NCBI GenBank assembly: GCA_026393775.1
Contig: JAPKZM010000009.1
Span: 1 to 11,063 of the forward strand
Source of the DNA: Candidatus Aminicenantota bacterium
GTDB lineage: Bacteria > Acidobacteriota > Aminicenantia > UBA2199
DNA: 11,063 nucleotides
Reading direction: 5' to 3'
The position numbers and the translations under genes are program-made. Position 1 is the stretch's first letter. Every line of letters starts with the position of its first letter. Positions 7,784 to 11,063 of the stretch are shown here, in pieces. The notes beneath the pieces are model-generated. The model ran no database searches. It was not told the DNA's origin and was given only the letters and a program-made list of their open reading frames with translations.

Positions 7784-7915
7784 TTAAACTTCAACTTCAA
7801 ACATTCCTCCCCCCCAACCCCGATCAAAACTCTTTTTAAACCGCGGGTTATTTGTTTCAGAAATTTTGAGGTTTGTTTTTTCAGCGATGGCTTTTACCAA
7901 TTCGGTTTTGTTCAT
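7784..7915 (-). pseudogene. Truncated HU-family DNA-binding protein gene (remnant)
   Basis: Read on the minus strand from the ATG at 7915, the frame encodes MNKTELVKAIAEKTNLKISE, which is the typical N-terminus of HU/IHF-family histone-like proteins, the helix 1 region of a usually 90-100 residue dimeric DNA-bending protein. After about 22 residues the similarity ends (NNPRFKKSFDRGW, then a glycine run and MFEVEV) and a TAA at 7784-7786 closes the frame at 43 codons. The HU body, including the DNA-binding arms, is missing. The tail has faint echoes of HU motifs (PRFK as near the HU C-terminus, FEV as in G-F-G-T-F-E-V), so an internal deletion or a decayed gene is possible, but the echoes are too short to prove it. 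Promoter and Shine-Dalgarno are both excellent, so it is either recently broken or makes a short peptide. A sequencing or assembly error is an alternative. Confidence 0.72.
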
Positions 7916-7920
7916 GAATG

Positions 7921-7926
7921 CCTCCT
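7921..7926 (-). promoter_or_regulatory. Perfect Shine-Dalgarno (AGGAGG) of the HU remnant
   Basis: The minus strand reads AGGAGG at 7926-7921, five bases before the ATG at 7915. It is the strongest ribosome binding site in the window and supports that the HU frame begins at this ATG. Confidence 0.8.
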
Positions 7927-7933
7927 GTAAAGG

Positions 7934-7962
7934 ATTTTAGAGGGGAAAAACTCAAAAGTCAA
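7934..7962 (-). promoter_or_regulatory. Sigma70-type promoter for the HU remnant, with AT-rich upstream element
   Basis: On the minus strand a -35 box TTGACT (7962-7957) and a -10 box TAAAAT (7939-7934) are separated by exactly 17 bases. Each matches the sigma70 consensus at five of six positions. Just upstream, about 7974-7992, the strand is almost pure A and T, as in an UP element. Transcription would start near 7927, leaving a leader of only about a dozen bases with the AGGAGG inside it. This kind of strong promoter suits HU, an abundant nucleoid protein. Confidence 0.72.
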
Positions 7963-8092
7963 GTACCAGACAGGATTTTTTTAATTTTTTATTTCGAAAC
8001 CATTTACTGGAGAGGGTATGCGGGCGTCGGTCGTGACGCGTCCGCGGCCAATCCGGGCTTGGCCCCGGAGCGATTGATTTTAGGCGCGGATA

Positions 8093-8121
8093 TTGCCAAA
8101 AAAAAAATGACCGTTTATAAT
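8093..8121 (+). promoter_or_regulatory. Sigma70-type promoter of the P-loop/transporter operon
   Basis: A -35 box TTGCCA (8093-8098, five of six consensus bases) and a perfect -10 box TATAAT (8116-8121) are separated by 17 bases. Transcription should start around 8128, giving a leader of about 29 bases before the ATG at 8157. This predicted start also argues against translation from the TTG at 8127. Confidence 0.75.
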
Positions 8122-8156
8122 GGCCCTTGCAGATCATGGCCAGGGAGGAAAACGGC

Positions 8157-8912
8157 ATGAAAAAAAGGACATTCGACGTCATCATCCTCATCGGCCGGCC
8201 GGCGGCCGGCAAATCGGAGGTCATTGACTACCTGAAGAAAGTTCCGCTCAAAGAGCGCGTCAAGCGCTTCCACGTCGGCGCGTTCCAGGAAATCGACGAC
8301 TTCCCCATCCTCTGGGAGCGCTTCGAGGACGACGACATGATGGAGGAAATGGAGCAGCCGCGCCTGATCACCGACAAGGAGTTCACCTACGAGGGCAAGA
8401 CCATGCCCGGCTACGTCTTCAAGCACAAGTGGTTCTGGAACTTCCTGATCAAGAAGCTCAACCTGGTTTACGCTAAGATGCTGCGCGACGACCCCGCTTT
8501 CCACGAGCACAAAACCCTGTTTATCGAGTTCGCGCGCGGCAAGGAGCACGGGGGCTTCCGCGGGGCCTTCTCCTACCTGTCGGCGCAGGTCCTGGACCAT
8601 GCCGCCGCCCTCTACATTAAGGTCGACTGGCCAGAGTCGTTGCGCAAGAACCGCAGGCGCTACAATCCCGACCGACCCGACTCCTGGCTGGAGCATGCGC
8701 TGGAGGACAAGAAGATCGAGATGCTCTACAAGGAATCGGACTGGGAGGAGTTCGCGTCCGACCCGGCGTACCTGCCGGCGGGCGAACGGAAAGTCCCCTA
8801 TGCTGTCTTCGAAAACATGCCCGAAAAAACCGACAAGCCCGAGGTGCTGGGCGCCCATCTCGAAGAGGTGCTCGGCCGCTTGTGGAAAATCTGGCAGGGG
8901 GCAAAACCGTGA
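8157..8912 (+). CDS. P-loop NTPase, kinase-like, function not recognised
   Basis: I do not recognise a characterised family for this 251-residue soluble protein. It opens with a hydrophobic strand and a Walker A motif (VIILIGRPAAGKS, 8-20), as in small-molecule kinases. LFIEFARG (121-128) is a plausible Walker B strand with a catalytic acidic residue. SLRKNRRRYNP (161-171) looks like the basic LID segment of P-loop kinases, and ALYIKVDWPE before it is the usual core strand. The region 55-110 is rich in aromatic and acidic residues and may be the acceptor-binding insert. Phosphorylation of a small molecule is inferred, not shown. The ATG at 8157 is chosen because GGGAGG (8143-8148) lies eight bases before it; earlier in-frame TTG and ATG codons (8127, 8136) lack such a site. 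Its stop overlaps the GTG of the transporter gene (GTGA), so the two are probably one operon and may act on the same compound. Confidence 0.85.
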   Translation: MKKRTFDVIILIGRPAAGKSEVIDYLKKVPLKERVKRFHVGAFQEIDDFPILWERFEDDDMMEEMEQPRLITDKEFTYEGKTMPGYVFKHKWFWNFLIKKLNLVYAKMLRDDPAFHEHKTLFIEFARGKEHGGFRGAFSYLSAQVLDHAAALYIKVDWPESLRKNRRRYNPDRPDSWLEHALEDKKIEMLYKESDWEEFASDPAYLPAGERKVPYAVFENMPEKTDKPEVLGAHLEEVLGRLWKIWQGAKP

Positions 8913-10234
8913 GTTTCTTTTCGCGTAATCCGCTCAACCATTCCCCCGAGTTCCGCCGCCGGCGCTTCCTGAACTGGTTCCCGCTGGGGCTGACCTACGC
9001 CACGTTTTACATGGGGCGCTACAACCTAAACGTGGCTTCGTCGGATATCATGAAGACGTTCGCCCTTTCCAAGGCCGAATTCGGCACCATCGCCACGGCC
9101 GGTTTCTGGACCTATGCCTTGAGCGTCATCTTGAACGGCCCGCTGGCCGACCGCTTCGGCGGCAAGAAGGCCATCATTTTTGGCGGTATCGGCACGGCCC
9201 TGTTCAACCTGGTCATCGGCGCCCTGTTCCTGGCCGGCTGGCAGACCAAGATCGTGGTCGGCATGTCCCTGCTCTACGCGGTCAACCAGTATTTCCAGAG
9301 TTTCGGCGCCCTGTCGGTGGTCAAGGTCAACGCCCCCTGGTTCCATGTGAAGGAGCGCGGCGTGTTCGGCGGCATCTTCGGCATCATGATCTCCAGCGGC
9401 TACTTCCTGGCCATGGGCTTCGGCGGCTGGATCCTGGCCCATTTCGGCTGGGAATGGGTGTTCGTCATTCCGTCGGCCTTGATCCTGATCATGGTCCTGG
9501 TTGATTATTTCCTGGTCCGCGACAAGCCCGAGCAATGCGGTTTCGCCAAGCTCAACACCGACGACGCCACTTCGCACCTGAGCGATGACCTGAAGGTGAA
9601 CTTCACCTACGTGTTGAAGCGCGCCTTCGCCAACCCGGTGATCCTGACCCTGATGGCCGCCGAGTTCTGCACCGGCTTCGTGCGCCAGGGGCTGATGCTC
9701 TGGTTCACGCCCTTTCTAAAGGAGATTCATCATATCGCTCCCGGCAGCGGGCTGCATGAGCTGGCTTCGCTGGGCATCACGGCGGGGGGCATCATCGGCG
9801 GCCTGCTCTGCGGCTACATGTCGGACCGCCTATTCCAGTCGCGCCGGCCCCCGGTGGCCTTTATTTTTTATATCGGCCAGATCATTTCGCTGCTGATCCT
9901 GGGCAGCGTGCGCGTCCCGGGCCTGGCGGCGTTCATGATCGGTTTTTGCTGCATGTGGATCTTCGGCGTGCACGGCATGCTATCGGGCACCGCATCGATG
10001 GACTTCGGCGGCACCCGGGGCGCGGCCACGGTCACCGGCCTGCTTGACGGCGTGCAATACCTGGCCAGCGGCCTGACCGGCTTCGGCATGGGCTATTTCC
10101 TCGACCGTTTTGGTTGGGGGGTCTGGGTCTATTTGATCATTCCTTTTTCGGTGATCGGGGCGGTGCTGATGCTTACTTTGTGGAACCAGACGCCGCGCAA
10201 GAACCGCGAGTTGATGCAGAGCAAAGGACTTTGA
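8909..10234 (+). CDS. Major facilitator transporter, organophosphate:phosphate antiporter (GlpT/UhpT-like) type
   Basis: This 441-residue inner-membrane protein has about twelve hydrophobic segments and the usual MFS length. The cytoplasmic loop between helices 2 and 3 shows the MFS signature (GPLADRFGGKK, near 76-86), and GYMSDRLFQSRR is its counterpart in the second half. Two arginines sit where GlpT has its phosphate-binding pair Arg45 and Arg269: R37 in FYMGRYNLN and R259 in FVRQGLMLWFTPFL. This points to the OPA family, which exchanges phosphorylated organic compounds such as glycerol-3-phosphate or hexose phosphates for phosphate; the substrate here is unknown. The GTG at 8909 is preferred: AGGGGG at 8896-8901 precedes it by seven bases and it overlaps the stop of the P-loop gene (GTGA). 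An in-frame GTG at 8882 would add nine residues. A strong stem-loop follows the stop codon directly. Confidence 0.88.
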   Translation: MSFFSRNPLNHSPEFRRRRFLNWFPLGLTYATFYMGRYNLNVASSDIMKTFALSKAEFGTIATAGFWTYALSVILNGPLADRFGGKKAIIFGGIGTALFNLVIGALFLAGWQTKIVVGMSLLYAVNQYFQSFGALSVVKVNAPWFHVKERGVFGGIFGIMISSGYFLAMGFGGWILAHFGWEWVFVIPSALILIMVLVDYFLVRDKPEQCGFAKLNTDDATSHLSDDLKVNFTYVLKRAFANPVILTLMAAEFCTGFVRQGLMLWFTPFLKEIHHIAPGSGLHELASLGITAGGIIGGLLCGYMSDRLFQSRRPPVAFIFYIGQIISLLILGSVRVPGLAAFMIGFCCMWIFGVHGMLSGTASMDFGGTRGAATVTGLLDGVQYLASGLTGFGMGYFLDRFGWGVWVYLIIPFSVIGAVLMLTLWNQTPRKNRELMQSKGL

Positions 10235-10235
10235 C

Positions 10236-10252
10236 GCAGGCCTACGGCCTGC
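10236..10252. terminator. Stem-loop directly after the transporter gene, possible terminator
   Basis: A perfect seven-base stem GCAGGCC/GGCCTGC with a TAC loop begins one base after the TGA of the transporter gene. There is no T-run after it on either strand, so it is not a textbook intrinsic terminator. It may protect the 3' end, act with Rho, or be a copy of a genomic palindromic repeat. Confidence 0.4.
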
Positions 10253-10254
10253 CA

Positions 10255-10351
10255 AGTGATAGTGATAGTGTTAGTGTTAGGAGCCGCAATATAACGATCT
10301 ATAAAAGAGTTCTCTTATTGTCTTACTAACACTATCACTAACACTAACACT
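10255..10351. repeat. 97-bp inverted repeat made of AGTGNT hexamers
   Basis: The left arm (10255-10280) is AGTGAT twice, AGTGTT twice, then AG. The right arm (10326-10351) is the reverse complement of a near-identical run: AGTGTT, AGTGTT, AGTGAT, AGTGTT, AG. The 26-base arms pair with three mismatches, all at the fifth base of a hexamer, around a 45-base AT-rich middle that contains a small hairpin (AAGAG/CTCTT, 10305-10316). It lies between the convergent transporter and deaminase genes and could work as a bidirectional 3' structure. The terminal-inverted-repeat layout also recalls a miniature mobile element, but no target-site duplication is evident. Confidence 0.75.
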
Positions 10352-10366
10352 GGTAGTTCGTGTAAG

Positions 10367-10972
10367 TTATCCGTGGGAACGGCGGCTATTGTAGACGGTT
10401 CCCTGCTTTTTCTTATACAGTTCCAAAACCGCAACGGCCTCGGTGCGCAGGATCTCCCCTTCGACCGCGATACCGCGTCTCTCCAGCTCCCGCGGCCATT
10501 CGTCCGGCAGCGGCCCTTCGTCGAAGCCCAGGATGGTGGTGACGTCGGCGGCGGTTGCGGCGTAAGCCAGCCGCGCAACCCCCGACCACAACGTGACGCC
10601 CAGGCACATCAGGCAGGGCTGGGAACTGGCCACCAGCTCCGCGGGCATGGCGGCGTTATTGCCCAGGTCCCAAGTGCCCAGGTTCATTTGGGCAAAGGCC
10701 ACGGCCATCATTTCGGCGTGGGCCGGCGAGCAGCGCAGCGGCTCGACGCGATTGACGCCGGCGCCCAGCAGCCTGCCGCCGTTCATCTCGAACACCGCGG
10801 CGGCAAAAGGTCCGCCGCTGGCGTGCTCCACGTTTTGCCGCGACAGGCCGATCACCCAGCGCAGACGCTCCCGGGGATCGGCAATGACGATATCGGGACC
10901 GGCCAGCATGTTCTCCAGCCAGGCGGGCAGGGTCAGCCGCACGGCGCTAGTGTAGTTGGTGGGTTTTTTCAT
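10367..10972 (-). CDS. Nucleoside/guanine-type deaminase of the cytidine deaminase superfamily
   Basis: This 201-residue cytoplasmic zinc enzyme should remove an amino group from a purine or pyrimidine base or nucleoside. The zinc site is complete: HAE (His85, proton shuttle Glu87) and PCLMC (Cys120, Cys123). Upstream GGPFAAAVF (53-61) and the Asn in GVNRVEP (72-78) form the substrate pocket in guanine deaminase (GuaD) and related COG0590 enzymes, and GFDEGP (149-154) also resembles GuaD, so guanine or a related base is a reasonable guess. The C-terminal VYNSRR may cover the active site as in GuaD; this is inference. The N-terminal 40 residues are an extension relative to short family members. 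The ATG at 10972 is chosen; an upstream in-frame ATG at 11029 would add a hydrophobic stretch translated from the hexamer repeat and has no ribosome site. The gene converges on the transporter gene. Confidence 0.87.
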   Translation of the reverse strand: MKKPTNYTSAVRLTLPAWLENMLAGPDIVIADPRERLRWVIGLSRQNVEHASGGPFAAAVFEMNGGRLLGAGVNRVEPLRCSPAHAEMMAVAFAQMNLGTWDLGNNAAMPAELVASSQPCLMCLGVTLWSGVARLAYAATAADVTTILGFDEGPLPDEWPRELERRGIAVEGEILRTEAVAVLELYKKKQGTVYNSRRSHG

Positions 10973-10979
10973 TGGTTTG

Positions 10980-11008
10980 ATTATAGCATACAAAAGTGAC
11001 AGTGACAG
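10980..11008 (-). promoter_or_regulatory. Extended -10 promoter of the deaminase gene
   Basis: The minus strand reads TGCTATAAT at 10988-10980, an extended -10 element with a perfect TATAAT. Seventeen bases upstream CTGTCA (11008-11003) matches the -35 consensus at four of six positions and lies inside the hexamer array. Transcription should begin around 10973, right at the ATG at 10972, and no Shine-Dalgarno precedes that ATG, so the mRNA may be leaderless. Confidence 0.6.
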
Positions 11009-11063
11009 TGTCAGCAAGAGCATGCCCATGCTCAGTGTTAGTGTAAGTGTTAGTGTTAGTAGC
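10995..11063. repeat. AGTGNN hexamer array upstream of the deaminase gene, running off the window
   Basis: On the plus strand AGTGAC, AGTGAC and AGTGTC (10995-11012) are followed by a spacer with a palindrome, then AGTGTT, AGTGTA, AGTGTT, AGTGTT and a further AGT (11034-11060) at the window edge. The units are the same family as in 10255-10351 and have the orientation of that repeat's left arm. The first three units overlap the -35 region of the deaminase promoter. The full extent cannot be seen. Confidence 0.75.
11018..11033. repeat. Perfect palindrome inside the hexamer array
   Basis: GAGCATG and CATGCTC, separated by CC, form a perfect seven-base inverted repeat between the two halves of the AGTGNN array, about 30 bases upstream of the predicted -10 of the deaminase promoter. 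It could be an operator-like site or just part of the repeat unit. Confidence 0.55.

Larger units (their letters stand above)
7704..8156. other. Intergenic region with HU-gene remnant and two divergent promoters
   Basis: This 453-base gap between the secretin gene and the P-loop gene is visibly richer in A and T than its surroundings in the stretch 7741-8000. It holds the minus-strand HU remnant and its promoter and the plus-strand promoter for the next operon, listed separately. Just after the secretin stop is a short GC stem (CGGGC at 7713-7717 with GCCCG at 7729-7733) without a T-run, so it is not called as a terminator. A six-base stem TCCGGG/CCCGGA with a six-base loop lies at 8052-8069, also without a proper T-tract. 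The plus-strand open frames here (7700-7930 and 7918-8160) have no coding character. Confidence 0.7.

Noticed and set aside
7700..7930. Plus-strand open frame of 76 codons after the secretin gene
   Set aside because: No ribosome site and no motif; it is antisense to the HU remnant, which has promoter, Shine-Dalgarno and family similarity.
7974..7992. T-rich run considered as the tail of a plus-strand terminator
   Set aside because: No stem precedes it; its position just upstream of the minus-strand -35 box fits an UP element better.
8052..8069. TCCGGG/CCCGGA stem as a terminator in the intergenic region
   Set aside because: The stem is only six base pairs and lacks a following T-run on either strand; it may be chance in GC-rich DNA.
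10373..10999. Plus-strand open frame of 208 codons opposite the deaminase
   Set aside because: The product is rich in His, Gln and Gly with no recognisable motif; the minus strand has a full zinc-deaminase active site.
10973..11029. Upstream ATG at 11029 as the deaminase start, adding a hydrophobic N-terminus
   Set aside because: The extra residues are translated from the repeat and promoter sequence, there is no ribosome site, and the predicted transcript starts downstream of it.
10995..11063. Hexamer arrays considered as a CRISPR array
   Set aside because: Units are six bases, directly tandem and without unique spacers of uniform length, and no cas genes are present.

Overview
The window is about 11 kb of GC-rich, densely packed bacterial chromosome. 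It suggests a Gram-negative, non-model bacterium, because it holds an outer-membrane secretin with a complete inner-membrane platform. The overlapping gene order and the secretin with an extra C-terminal cohesin-like domain recall Acidobacteriota/Aminicenantes-type genomes. That placement is inference, and no marker gene here proves it.

Region 1 (1-7703, + strand) is one tight transcription unit. It opens with the 3' part of serS (seryl-tRNA synthetase). Seven genes follow for a type II secretion / type IV pilus-like machine: a GspF/PilC platform protein, a GspE/PilB ATPase, a PilM/GspL-like cytoplasmic protein, PilN-like and PilO-like bitopic proteins, a PilP/GspC-like periplasmic protein and a PilQ/GspD secretin. 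Every junction overlaps by 1-14 bases, so translation is probably coupled. Together they make the motor, platform, trans-periplasmic alignment complex and outer-membrane gate. No pseudopilins and no prepilin peptidase lie in the window, so the substrate and the exact kind of machine stay open.

Region 2 (7704-8156) is an AT-richer gap. On the minus strand it holds the start of an HU-type DNA-binding protein gene with a near-consensus promoter and a perfect Shine-Dalgarno sequence. The reading frame loses HU similarity after about 22 codons and stops at 43 codons, so it looks like a remnant. On the plus strand a near-consensus promoter (8093-8121) drives the next unit.

Region 3 (8157-10234, + strand) is a two-gene operon: an unrecognised P-loop kinase-like protein and a major facilitator transporter of the organophosphate:phosphate antiporter type, joined by a GTGA overlap.

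Region 4 (10235-11063) starts with a strong stem-loop after the transporter, then a 97-bp inverted repeat built from AGTGTT/AGTGAT hexamers. A minus-strand nucleoside (guanine/cytidine-type) deaminase gene follows. It has an extended -10 element so close to its ATG that the transcript may be leaderless. A second AGTGNN array, interrupted by a perfect palindrome, runs off the right edge.

The points most worth a second look are the HU remnant with intact control signals, the hexamer repeats around the deaminase, the secretin-cohesin fusion, and the kinase-like/transporter pair.
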